64,000 nt of DNA from Bacteroidota bacterium (lineage in GTDB: Bacteria > Bacteroidota > Bacteroidia > AKYH767-A > 2013-40CM-41-45), in assembly GCA_016720935.1 (NCBI GenBank), contig JADKJP010000007.1:992001-1056000 (forward strand), given 5' to 3'. How positions within the stretch are numbered: position 1 is the first letter of the stretch; each line of letters opens with the position of its first letter. The notes under the pieces are model-generated. The model was not told the DNA's origin, searched no databases, and saw nothing but the letters and a program-made list of their open reading frames with translations. Of this stretch, positions 28,001 to 35,630 are shown piece after piece. The translations under genes and the position numbers were made by a program.

Positions 28001-28284
28001 ACCAGATCAAAAGTTGAACCCGTCGGAACCGGAACTTCTTTTGATTTCATTCCAAGAGATGAAAATGTAAGAATCTTGCCTGAAGCAGGGACATCAATAG
28101 AATAAACACCATTGATGTCGGTCACAGTACCAATTAAGGTCCCTTTGACAACCACAGAAACACCCGGAATGGTCATGCCATCTTCTTTCGAAGTGACCTT
28201 CCCGGTGATGGTCCGGGATTGAGCGAAAACTGTTCCCGTTGAAATCAGGCAGATTAAAATCAGCCAGGTAAAGATTTTTTTCAT
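25075..28284 (-). CDS. SusC/RagA-like TonB-dependent transporter
   Basis: 1069 aa. A signal peptide (TWLILICLISTGTVFAQ) is followed by a carboxypeptidase-regulatory-like domain (RTITGKVTSKEDGMTIPGVSVVVKGT). The TonB-box/plug region follows (LDEVVVTANAIQREKRSLGYAV...GKVAGVQISNGSG), with RVVIRGGTSFLGNNQPLYVVDGIPID and NPEDIESVTVLKGPAAAALYGSRASNGAVMITTK. The C-terminal 22-strand barrel ends SIGANVRLTF. It imports oligomeric nutrients across the outer membrane with its SusD partner. No ECF sigma/anti-sigma pair is adjacent. Confidence 0.94.
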   Translation of the reverse strand: MKKIFTWLILICLISTGTVFAQSRTITGKVTSKEDGMTIPGVSVVVKGTLIGTVTDINGVYSIDVPASGKILTFSSLGMKSKEVPVPTGSTFDLVMESDVLKLDEVVVTANAIQREKRSLGYAVTSVGGEELTKGRDRSVLNSLQGKVAGVQISNGSGSVGSSTRVVIRGGTSFLGNNQPLYVVDGIPIDNASYETGDNLNRQVDAGSRANDINPEDIESVTVLKGPAAAALYGSRASNGAVMITTKTGKNLKKGSEKNAEMSFTSGISFESPLKLPEFQNEYGQGLFKQPDLRENTSWGAPLNGEVLPWGNTVNGVQLSKPYSAVKDNVKDFFDLGRTYTNDLSLSGGGEKSTYYMSIGNVKQFGIMPGTEYNRTSFKVSGTTQLANRFNSSASVYYIKSKGDLSIQGQQTSLSAWEDIIQTPRDINLQDLKDYTAPYNNLDNFYSPYTTNPYFALNENSYQNNVDHVIGNVMLGYKANDWLDVSYRIGTDFYDDNREEINAIIAFTPGSPNDIQGAGTSPGRYEVTNYTSREINSDLMVNAKKKLTDKIYMNVLLGHNVREKRTTGQISTANALVVPGFYNLANAQGAPTVGNTLILDRLYGVYGSIDLSYNNYLFLGLTGRNDWSSTLPVKNNSFFYPSVNASFVFTDAFKISTNTFNFGKIMASYAKVGKAAAPYVLTNTYQAPNITDGHANSLLNFPVNGVAGYTLGDVVSNPDLKPEFTRAIEIGVDLAFFNDRVGITADYYDNVSDGQIFTAPFPASSGYLGKVINAGKFSNKGIEALLRLTPVDSKKGIRWDISFTYTKNKSLVEDIYPGLDQISLNIGQAPFSANPGNSFTGGAIVLQEGQPYGSLLMTSFERDPNGNVVVDPNTGYPIIAAEDQIRGNIQPDYLAGMTNKLTYKSFSFGFTFDVRKGGMMFSRTKSTMTFAGTDPITTYGDREPFVIPGSVVQNADGSYSANTTPVQDVLTYWANFVSSTGGENLIDASYIKLRELSLSYSIPTKLIRKSPFSAIVFSVSGRNLWIKTHKDNHYIDPEASSFGNGNAQGFEYGTLPSVKSIGANVRLTF

Positions 28285-28878
28285 AGCGTTTTTTTTAGTT
28301 TAACACATTTAGATGTTTTTATTTTTCACCTGGTCGGGTAAGCCACCATGTCTTAATTATTTTGTCGTTAAAGTACAGGTCATTTATTTTCAGGAAACGC
28401 CAGTAACCAAAACCAAAAGAAAACAAACACTTTATCATTATTTTTCAATAATGTGTGGCCCACCCGTCCAGCTGAAAAATGAAATAAGGTTTGAATCATC
28501 GCAGACCAAATTTGCGATTCCTTTCTTCACGAAATTCAAATCCTAATTTGTGTTAACACAAAATAACGAGGAGATGAAGGATGAAGAGAAAATGTTAATT
28601 CAAATAATTAATTGAAAATTCCTAAAATTACTTTCAGGCTAAAGAGCTGGAATCTATGAGCATTTACACTTCAAATTCAAAAATTAAAATAAATATGGTT
28701 AATATAACTTTTCCTTTTTATCAAAAACAATTGCAGGAACAATTGTGCCTCTTGTTAATTTTTAACATAAAGTTTAACATGTACGCTAACAATTCAAAGG
28801 AATTTTAACAACTAATGTTAATTAAAAAAATAAAAAAGAAAATGTTGCACTTAAAATATATTTCTGGAACTATCCGGT
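28285..28878. other. 594-bp non-coding region upstream of susC
   Basis: AT-rich intergenic sequence between the last pigment-cluster gene and SusC. It holds a perfect palindrome listed separately and several TTAAC words at 28755-28825. No gene was found. Confidence 0.5.
28547..28562. promoter_or_regulatory. Perfect 16-bp palindrome upstream of susC
   Basis: TTTGTGTTAACACAAA is its own reverse complement and lies about 262 bp upstream of the susC start codon. It is a candidate operator for a LacI- or Crp-like regulator; no regulator gene is nearby. The sequence is observed, the function inferred. Confidence 0.35.
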
Positions 28879-29244
28879 TCAGGAAGGCTGAAACCCGGCG
28901 TCCATTTTAAAAAAAACAATATCTTCCTTAAACAATTTAGCGGACACATTCCAACCATGAGGAAGTTCTTTTACTTTGATTTCCGCATTTATTTGAGCAT
29001 GCACATTCGGATCAAGCACATGTAAAAACTTAATATTGCCTGCTTTGTTCAGATTTGTCTTCGTCCCTACAACTTCTTCGAGGATTTCCTTAATCATCTC
29101 AACCATGCAAACTCCGGGAACAACTGGCATTCCCGGAAAGTGACCCTGAAATATTTCATGATCAGCATTTATAGTCAGCGTAGTGGTCATCTGATCGCCT
29201 TGAATCAGCGAGTTCGTTAAAGTACAAAATGATCCGGTGAGCAT
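28879..29244 (-). CDS. FabZ/ApeI-like hotdog 3-hydroxyacyl-ACP dehydratase
   Basis: 121 aa single hotdog domain. The catalytic stretch is HEIFQGHFPGMPVVPGVCMVEMIKE, with the His of HFPG and the Glu of MVE in the FabZ positions. It would dehydrate 3-hydroxyacyl-ACP intermediates during polyene extension. It is the last gene of the pigment operon; its start overlaps the stop of the preceding lipoprotein gene (TAATG). A first-Met start is used, though Met19 would fit the domain as well. Confidence 0.8.
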   Translation of the reverse strand: MLTGSFCTLTNSLIQGDQMTTTLTINADHEIFQGHFPGMPVVPGVCMVEMIKEILEEVVGTKTNLNKAGNIKFLHVLDPNVHAQINAEIKVKELPHGWNVSAKLFKEDIVFFKMDAGFQPS

Positions 29245-29870
29245 TATTGTTTGATTTTTCTAAGGGAGATATTAAACTTAAAATTTTTATGTGAAATGAA
29301 GACAGAATCCGGAATCCCGGATGTATTAAACATATTCATTTCGACTATTGTTTTTCTTTTTGAAGCAGACTCCATTCGTTTCAGCGATGTACAAGCAGAA
29401 TCGGTCACGCGATATACAAAACCACTTCCCTGTTGATATCGGGTATATAGATCCTGCTGATCAGAGAACGTCGAGACATTGCTTGTGTCAAGGTTATTCA
29501 TCAGCATGAGCTCAAAATCATTTCTCAGAGCATTAATAACCGATTTCCGGTTCATCTTACTGATTACATTTCTTGCATGAAATGTTCCGTTACGCTCCCA
29601 TTCAAATTCAAAATAGGTAAGACCCATTTCACTTTGAAAAACGGTGTAGATACTACTGTCCGGAATTGATTTAACAGCAAGCAATCCACTGAGATGCTTG
29701 TTGAGCACATCCACGCTTGTTGAATAGACGGCGTACGGAATAACAGGCTTAAATGTTGAAACCGGACAGGGAACAACTTCTGTCTTTCGCAAATGATCGT
29801 ATGCGGAAGTACAAGCTGTAATCACCAACAGCAGACTAATGAAGAGAAAATAAAGCGTCCGGCAGTTCAC
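29244..29870 (-). CDS. Lipoprotein of unknown function in the pigment cluster
   Basis: 208 aa from a GTG start. The signal sequence FLFISLLLVITAC ends in a lipobox Cys at residue 20. The mature part has no recognised enzyme motif (FEFEWERNGTFHARNVISKMNRKSVINAL, then RFDFELMLMNN-like helices). It overlaps the 3' end of the lolA-like gene by 35 bp. Proteins of this size commonly accompany the LolA-like gene in flexirubin clusters, which suggests a role in placing the pigment in the outer membrane. Confidence 0.75.
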   Translation of the reverse strand: MNCRTLYFLFISLLLVITACTSAYDHLRKTEVVPCPVSTFKPVIPYAVYSTSVDVLNKHLSGLLAVKSIPDSSIYTVFQSEMGLTYFEFEWERNGTFHARNVISKMNRKSVINALRNDFELMLMNNLDTSNVSTFSDQQDLYTRYQQGSGFVYRVTDSACTSLKRMESASKRKTIVEMNMFNTSGIPDSVFISHKNFKFNISLRKIKQ

Positions 29871-30474
29871 TATTGATTTCCTTATTGATAAAACTGAGAA
29901 TCGTATTGTCTCCTGAAAGTTCGATCATTTCAACCTTAGAGACACTATAATCAGATTTATCAGATGTTACATAGATTGTTTTGAAATATTCTTTTAATCC
30001 CTTCGCTAAGGGTGTCATCTCAATCAGGTAATTTGTTTTGTTTTCCAAAACACGAATCTTGAAATCCTTGTTGTTCAGCACCGCACCGCTGACACAATCC
30101 AGCATAATCTGGCTGATCTGACGAAAGATCTTATTGCTACTGGTAGAGATGGTGCTTTCCTTTTGTCCATCACGGATATAAACCTTACTTCCATTGATGA
30201 TCATCAGGTATTTGAACGGAGTAAGATATTCCATTCGCACCTTATCACTTTGCTTAAAACTGAACTTCCCTTTGGAAGTAATCTTCTCCGCAAGCATGCT
30301 CATGTTTTTCTCCTGGGTAAAATCGCTGCGAATGGATTTAGTATTTTTTGCCGCTTCCATAAACTTCAATCGAAAAACCGACATATCTCCAACCGGTGAG
30401 TAGCCTGTAAGTTGGGCCCACCCGGAGAAGGAAAAAAGCATGAATACAAATACAATTAATTTACTTCTATACAT
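29836..30474 (-). CDS. LolA-like outer-membrane lipoprotein carrier
   Basis: 212 aa from the Met at 30474, which opens a signal peptide (KLIVFVFMLFSFSGWAQ); the longer frame adds 20 residues without support. The LolA-fold signature SIRSDFTQEKNMSMLAEKITSKGKFSFKQSDKVRMEYLTPF is at about residues 40-80 of the short form. In polyene clusters LolA-like proteins are thought to carry the lipid product across the periplasm. The start overlaps the stop of the deacetylase gene by 8 bp. Confidence 0.85.
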   Translation of the reverse strand: MYRSKLIVFVFMLFSFSGWAQLTGYSPVGDMSVFRLKFMEAAKNTKSIRSDFTQEKNMSMLAEKITSKGKFSFKQSDKVRMEYLTPFKYLMIINGSKVYIRDGQKESTISTSSNKIFRQISQIMLDCVSGAVLNNKDFKIRVLENKTNYLIEMTPLAKGLKEYFKTIYVTSDKSDYSVSKVEMIELSGDNTILSFINKEINSELPDALFSLH

Positions 30475-31240
30475 AAGGCTGAATTCGAAAGAGCTGGTCA
30501 ACTGTGACCCATTGATATCCTTGTTGTTTGGCATTTGTGATTAATTCTTCGAGAATTTCTTTCGTAACCTCGCAGGTATCATGAAAGAGCAACACAGCAC
30601 CCGGAGCAAAACGTGATTTAACTTTTTCGAGCAATTTATTTTTATCCTTTATGACTGTATCCATTGAACGTATGCTCCATCCAATCGGAAAATAATTTCC
30701 TTGTAAAATTACCTTTTTTACAGTTGGGTTGGTAACTCCGTAAGGTGGACGAAACATTCTTGTTCGCATACCAAGAACGTTTTTAATTTTCCAGTCAAAC
30801 TGACTCAGATCCGCCATCATTTTACTCACCGGAAACATATCGAACCAAAATGCATGTGAATCGCTGTGATTTCCGATTGTATGGCCTTCCGCATGCATCC
30901 GTTTAATCAGGGCTTCATTCCCTTCAATATTCCTGCCAATACAAAAGAATGTGGCCTTTACCTGCTGAGCATTCAGAATATCCAGAATCCCCGGTGTAAT
31001 TTGCGCTGAAGGGCCATCATCAAATGTAAGCGCCATCAATTTTGTTGACGCATCACCCTTGCATTTTATTTCAATGAAAAACCCCGAATCTACTCTGTAA
31101 CAGCCATAAAACACTAGTGCCGACCAGGCTAGTACAGGAAGCAAATAAAAAACAAATGAAATCTTTATCGTCAGATCCAGAATAAAAAGAATCAGGATGA
31201 CAACAATGAGCAAGACATTCGTTTTTCTGAAATTTAGCAT
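30467..31240 (-). CDS. Polysaccharide deacetylase (NodB-like)
   Basis: 257 aa. Two N-terminal membrane helices (VLLIVVILILFILDL and YLLPVLAWSALVFYG) precede a NodB homology domain: TFDDGP with the metal/catalytic Asp pair near residues 73-74, HAEGHTIGNHSDSH with the two metal His, RPPYG and LLFHD. In the family it removes acyl groups from N-acetyl or O-acetyl substrates. It is membrane-anchored and usual in Bacteroidota flexirubin clusters, where its substrate is not settled. It overlaps the chain-length-factor gene by 7 bp. Confidence 0.85.
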   Translation of the reverse strand: MLNFRKTNVLLIVVILILFILDLTIKISFVFYLLPVLAWSALVFYGCYRVDSGFFIEIKCKGDASTKLMALTFDDGPSAQITPGILDILNAQQVKATFFCIGRNIEGNEALIKRMHAEGHTIGNHSDSHAFWFDMFPVSKMMADLSQFDWKIKNVLGMRTRMFRPPYGVTNPTVKKVILQGNYFPIGWSIRSMDTVIKDKNKLLEKVKSRFAPGAVLLFHDTCEVTKEILEELITNAKQQGYQWVTVDQLFRIQPYV

Positions 31241-32298
31241 GCTGAAAAGAGAATTAAACTATGATGTCCGGAGAGATCTCTATTATAAAGCAAAATTCTC
31301 CCCTTCGATATTACCGGCTGTTCGGAAGCAGCACAAAAAGGAACTGATCTGTCTTTCAAAGATTTTGCTGCCAGCCAAAATCCAAATGAAGCAGCTGTCG
31401 GATATTCTCCGCAGAGGTGCTTAAAATTAAGGAATCTGCATTGCTTCCCGATATTTTGTTCAAGGTCAGAATAAGCAAGATCATGTTTATGATCACCATT
31501 CTTTCCTGTCAAAACAAAATCAAGATCGCTCCAGGATAATTTTTGCTTTTCAAGAAATTGACTGATCCATGAAAGAACATCACTCTTTTCAGAAGGGTCA
31601 TACAAGGTCGATAAATCATCCAGAGATGCTATGCATTGATCATCAGATTCAGCTGACAAAAGAAAAAAAGCAGCTCCTTCACCCGACATCGTTCCTTTCG
31701 TATCTGTTTCCAGGAGACTAGTATTTTTTCCATTGTTGCGGTAAAGACCGAAGCGACTAAGTATCGTGTGACTGGTATCCGTAATTTCATCCACTGCTCC
31801 AACAAGAACATTAGCAGCTTCGCCTTCATTCATCAGAAGCAATGCATCAATCAATGCATGTTCAAATGAAAATGCACGGTGAACAAAAGTGTTGTTGTAT
31901 TTGTGACTCTTCAACATTAATGCAATCTGAGCCGCAACTGTATTGTGAGTGGATTGAATGAATGCAGTCGGTGTGAGTAACTCTTCCTTGTTCGCCACCA
32001 TTTTATCCAGAAAATTCACGGTGTCTTCGAGACAACCGTAGGCTGTACCGGTTATGATTGCATCCGGCTGAGTATTTTCACTTTGAGCAATACATTCCAT
32101 CGCAGCAGCAGCGCCCATGCGGATAATTCTGCTCATACGCCTGATCAATTTCGGATCAAGGATGTTTTTGTAATCCGGCTCGAGGCATTGCATCCGCCCT
32201 CCTTCGTAAACACATACATTGGCATAATCATGCTTCACACCAAAGCTATCCTGGGGAGAAATAATTCCTGCTGAACGGATGTAAACTTTCTTCCTCAT
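31234..32298 (-). CDS. Beta-ketoacyl synthase-like chain-length factor
   Basis: 354 aa from the ATG at 32298, which overlaps the stop of the upstream KS as ATGA; a start 10 codons earlier is possible but breaks this coupling. The thiolase fold is retained (GAAAAMECIA, TPTAFIQSTHNTVAAQIALML, NVLVGAVDEIT). The nucleophile Cys is lost: the elbow reads NNTFVHRAFSFEHAL. The usual HGTGT and GHTLG histidines are replaced, with KHLCGEYPTAASF at the C-terminal site. This matches the inactive CLF partner of KS-CLF pairs and sits directly after an active KS. Confidence 0.8.
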   Translation of the reverse strand: MRKKVYIRSAGIISPQDSFGVKHDYANVCVYEGGRMQCLEPDYKNILDPKLIRRMSRIIRMGAAAAMECIAQSENTQPDAIITGTAYGCLEDTVNFLDKMVANKEELLTPTAFIQSTHNTVAAQIALMLKSHKYNNTFVHRAFSFEHALIDALLLMNEGEAANVLVGAVDEITDTSHTILSRFGLYRNNGKNTSLLETDTKGTMSGEGAAFFLLSAESDDQCIASLDDLSTLYDPSEKSDVLSWISQFLEKQKLSWSDLDFVLTGKNGDHKHDLAYSDLEQNIGKQCRFLNFKHLCGEYPTAASFGFWLAAKSLKDRSVPFCAASEQPVISKGRILLYNRDLSGHHSLILFSAC

Positions 32299-33500
32299 GA
32301 GCATGCAGAAAAAATCAGAGATGAACAATTTCCTCCAAACCCAAAAGAATTGGAAAGCACATGACGAATACTTTTATCAATACTGAAAGTTGTCTGCGGA
32401 AGCAATGAAACATCTTTCATCGGAGTTTCAAAACGGAGATTGGGATATACATAGCCATTCGCGACAGACAAAACCGAAAACACAGCTTCTATACCACCAC
32501 TTGCGCCAAGCGTATGTCCGGTATAAGCTTTTGTCGAACTCAGTTTTGGCAATTTATCTCCAAACAATCTCCTTATCGCGGTTCCTTCCGAAAGATCATT
32601 GTTCTGTGTTCCTGTACCATGAAGGTTGATATAACCAATGTCCTCCTTTTTAATTCCGCTTTTCAACAATGCACCTTCCATCGCCATGAATGAACCAATT
32701 CCTTCAGGAGAAGAAGCCGTCTGATGATGCGCGTCGTTCGCGTTGTGGTAGCCGGATAACAAACAATAAGCTTTCGCATTCAATTTTTTCAAAGCATGCT
32801 CCGACATCAGCACCACATATCCTGCTCCTTCACCGAGATTCAGTCCCTTGCGGTTTTCATCCAGTGGACGGCATGGCTGAGTATCGAGAATCATCAGTGT
32901 ATTGAATCCGTTCAGCGTAAATCGGGTGAGGGCATCCGTTCCACCGGCAATTGCCACGTCCAGCAAACCCGCGGAGATCATTCGTGCCGCATGAAAAATA
33001 GAATTCGCCGAAGAAGAACAAGCAGTACTGATGGTACTTACATAATCCGAAATCCCAAGACGATTTGCAACGAGTTCGGTTACGCTTCCACATTCATGAT
33101 GCACTACATTCCGTAAGCGACCTTTGCGGGAATCAACTTTGAATTCCTCAAAAAAATCTTCCGTGCGATCCATTCCTCCCACAGAGTTGGCGGAAACAAA
33201 ACCGATTCGTAAACCGGTATCCGGATGCAAACCTGCGTCATGATAGGCTTCCAGAGCAGCCATCATGCTCAACAAAGCAGCACGAGGAAAATGTGACGAC
33301 AAACCACAAAACCCGCTGAGTTCCTCATCCGAGAATTTCACTTCTCCTACAGGAAAAACATTTCTGTGAATTGTCTTCAGTCGCGTGATTGGCCCTATCC
33401 CGCTGCTACCGGATTGTAAAGCAGCAACAGTTGTCTCCCGGTTTTGACCTATCGCGGAAATAACACCAATACCAGCAACAAAAATTCCGGGAGCACTCAT
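32295..33500 (-). CDS. Beta-ketoacyl-ACP synthase (FabF-like), KS of a KS-CLF pair
   Basis: 401 aa with the complete catalytic triad: Cys161 in STACSSS, His294 in LHGTGTQ and His329 in YTGHTLGASGG. The SFGFGGNCSS loop is at the C-terminus. It condenses malonyl-ACP units onto the growing polyene chain, probably as a heterodimer with the CLF-like gene that follows. It begins 4 bp after the ACP stop. Confidence 0.9.
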   Translation of the reverse strand: MSAPGIFVAGIGVISAIGQNRETTVAALQSGSSGIGPITRLKTIHRNVFPVGEVKFSDEELSGFCGLSSHFPRAALLSMMAALEAYHDAGLHPDTGLRIGFVSANSVGGMDRTEDFFEEFKVDSRKGRLRNVVHHECGSVTELVANRLGISDYVSTISTACSSSANSIFHAARMISAGLLDVAIAGGTDALTRFTLNGFNTLMILDTQPCRPLDENRKGLNLGEGAGYVVLMSEHALKKLNAKAYCLLSGYHNANDAHHQTASSPEGIGSFMAMEGALLKSGIKKEDIGYINLHGTGTQNNDLSEGTAIRRLFGDKLPKLSSTKAYTGHTLGASGGIEAVFSVLSVANGYVYPNLRFETPMKDVSLLPQTTFSIDKSIRHVLSNSFGFGGNCSSLIFSACS

Positions 33501-33504
33501 TCAA

Positions 33505-33765
33505 TTATACTTTCGGCTGATTTGCTGTGATGTATTCAGCCATAGTACGCACGGAACGGAAGACCTTCGGTCCTTCTTCCGCGCTGGCCAGTTTAATTTT
33601 GTATTGCTGTTGTAGCAGCACAATCAATTCCAAAGCGTCGATAGAATCAAGGCCGAGACCTTCAACGAACAAAGGTTGATCATCACCGATATCTTCCGGT
33701 GTAAGGTCCTGCAAATTGAGTTGCGCGATGATCTGAACTTTCAGATCGTGCATGAGTTTATCCAT
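33505..33765 (-). CDS. Acyl carrier protein
   Basis: 86 aa. The 4'-phosphopantetheine attachment site is Ser41 in GLGLDSIDALEL. Helices I-IV have normal spacing and the size is typical. It overlaps the half-KS gene by 8 bp and precedes the KS-CLF pair. It is one of two ACPs in the cluster; the holo form would be made by the AcpS encoded at 47.1-47.4 kb. Confidence 0.92.
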   Translation of the reverse strand: MDKLMHDLKVQIIAQLNLQDLTPEDIGDDQPLFVEGLGLDSIDALELIVLLQQQYKIKLASAEEGPKVFRSVRTMAEYITANQPKV

Positions 33766-34378
33766 TTCCCTGGTTGTATATTTTATTAATAGTATCAGGC
33801 GAGAAAGGTTGGCCTTCGCCTTTTTTTTCCACCCACATCAGACATGCTTTGTATTGATCACCAAAACAATCTACCCAACCACACAAACAAGCTTGTGTGA
33901 TATTTTCATGCAGGAGGTATTCCACATAATGGTGTAAATCGCTTGCATTAAATTTTTCCTGAATAAAAAATAAATTCTCTCCATTAATTTTATGACGAAT
34001 ACACAATTCACCAATCAGAATATTTGGTAACGTATATACAAATAAGGCCGGACTCGCCATTTCCTTTACTGTGTTAAAATAACGAACATCGGTATCGAGA
34101 CTGGAATTCGCATTGTACAACACGATACTGATATCTTCACTTTTGTATGTATTCGTCAACGATAAATTACCAAGTACCATTTCTCCGGCGAGAAAACCCA
34201 ATTTGCTCAGGTTATCCATCTTGTAGAACTTGGGATATTTTATACCCAAATGCTGGTACAAAGACAATAGAAAACCATCCGTATCCTTTGCGGCAGCAGA
34301 ATAAATCTCCTGTCCGTTCAGAATAGCTTTGCCCTGTTCGATCAAACAGGTATGAGTGATGGTAATTTTGTCTTCCAA
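33758..34378 (-). CDS. Truncated ketosynthase-like protein
   Basis: 206 aa. The central MASPALFVYTLPNILIGELCIRHKINGENLFF segment resembles the region before the nucleophile elbow of thiolase-fold ketosynthases. The protein ends before a second half domain and has no HGTGT-type histidine motif. It is too short to be a KS by itself. Such half-KS proteins are regular members of flexirubin-type clusters, perhaps as partners of another KS. The start is 4 bp after the flavoprotein stop. Confidence 0.65.
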   Translation of the reverse strand: MEDKITITHTCLIEQGKAILNGQEIYSAAAKDTDGFLLSLYQHLGIKYPKFYKMDNLSKLGFLAGEMVLGNLSLTNTYKSEDISIVLYNANSSLDTDVRYFNTVKEMASPALFVYTLPNILIGELCIRHKINGENLFFIQEKFNASDLHHYVEYLLHENITQACLCGWVDCFGDQYKACLMWVEKKGEGQPFSPDTINKIYNQGNG

Positions 34379-34381
34379 CTG

Positions 34382-35626
34382 TTAATTCATATTTATGGTT
34401 TTCTCCAATTCGATCACTCTCACCAATCGTTTCAATGCATTCTCGTGATTTTTAACATACGGATTTGTTTCATCCCAGACGTAACCGGCAAGTACTGAGC
34501 AGATCTGGTTTTTAATTTGCACGTCCTGTTTTTCGGAGAAAAATATTTTATCCAGAGTGCCGTCATACCATCCCATCACATAGGTACGGAAGGTATTGAC
34601 TCCATCCATCATCTTTTGCATGTATTCTTTTTCCCAGTCGACCTGTTCTCCATTCAAATGACGGATTACAAGATGAGCGGCAAGCTGACTGGAAACACTC
34701 GCAAGCGTAACCCCGGAAGAAAATACCGGGTCCAGAAATTCCGTCACATTACCGGTCAGCACGAAACCATTGCCATAGAATTTATCTGTTGTAGCCGACC
34801 AGGATTCAAGAACTCTGGGCTCGAAGGCTATTTCAGTATTCTCAAAACGTTTGCTGATTTCAGGTTGTGACTGTATCAACGCGCGCAATTGTTCTTCCGG
34901 TGAACCTGAAACTTGTTTGAAAAATTCCGGCTCGCCTACAAATCCAACAGATGTGAGTCCGTTTGAAAAAGGTATCACCCAGATCCACACACCCGGTTCA
35001 TGAACAACGATGGTAATTCTGTTCGGTTCATCCGCCATGGAACGATTCACATCCTTCATGTGTGTAAACAGGGCTTTTCTTGCAATGAGATTGGATGGTC
35101 GCTCCATGTTGAAGAGCTTTGGAATCACGCGCCCATAGCCGCTTCCATCAATGATGAATTTCGCTTCGATCAATTTCGTGGAACCATCCTTATCCACAAC
35201 AGTAGTGATCGAACAATTATTTTTAAATTCAATACCGGTTACTGTTGTTTCATAATCGATAGAAACGCCCATGGATTCAACAGTATCGGCAAGTGTTTTG
35301 TCAAATTCAGCGCGTGGCACCTGCCAGGTCCAGTTCCATCCTTTTGTAAACTGACTTTCAAAACTGAAATCACAAACGTCGCCATTGCGAACGAACTTCG
35401 CACCAAATTTTTCCTGGAAACCCTTCGCTTTAACCGCGTCAAGAAAGCCGGCTTCTTCAAGGGCTTCCATACAACGCGGTAATAAACTTTCGCCAATGAC
35501 AAAACGCGGAAACTTCATCTTCTCAACGATCTTCACTTTAAAACCTGCTTTGTTCACAATAGAAGCTGCAATGGTACCTGAAGGACCGGCGCCAATAACG
35601 AGTACATCAACTTTTTCGGTATTCAT
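34382..35626 (-). CDS. FAD-dependent oxidoreductase with halogenase-type motifs
   Basis: 414 aa flavoprotein. The dinucleotide-binding motif GAGPSG is at residues 12-17. Three features of flavin-dependent halogenases are visible: WIWVIP at 214-219 (the WxWxIP motif), Lys73 in GFQEKFGAKF at the place of the catalytic lysine in phenolic halogenases, and FLDPVFSSG at 297-305 (FxxPxxSxG). Some flexirubins carry ring chlorine, so chlorination of the aryl group is a reasonable hypothesis. Related geranylgeranyl-reductase-like or hydroxylating flavoproteins share parts of this pattern. It begins 5 bp after the end of the methyltransferase gene. Confidence 0.78.
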   Translation of the reverse strand: MNTEKVDVLVIGAGPSGTIAASIVNKAGFKVKIVEKMKFPRFVIGESLLPRCMEALEEAGFLDAVKAKGFQEKFGAKFVRNGDVCDFSFESQFTKGWNWTWQVPRAEFDKTLADTVESMGVSIDYETTVTGIEFKNNCSITTVVDKDGSTKLIEAKFIIDGSGYGRVIPKLFNMERPSNLIARKALFTHMKDVNRSMADEPNRITIVVHEPGVWIWVIPFSNGLTSVGFVGEPEFFKQVSGSPEEQLRALIQSQPEISKRFENTEIAFEPRVLESWSATTDKFYGNGFVLTGNVTEFLDPVFSSGVTLASVSSQLAAHLVIRHLNGEQVDWEKEYMQKMMDGVNTFRTYVMGWYDGTLDKIFFSEKQDVQIKNQICSVLAGYVWDETNPYVKNHENALKRLVRVIELEKTINMN

Positions 35627-35630
35627 GGAA

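Noticed and set aside
33758..34378. Half-KS as a pseudogene fragment
   Set aside because: The frame is intact, it overlaps the ACP gene by 8 bp and it is a regular member of such clusters, so it is probably functional.
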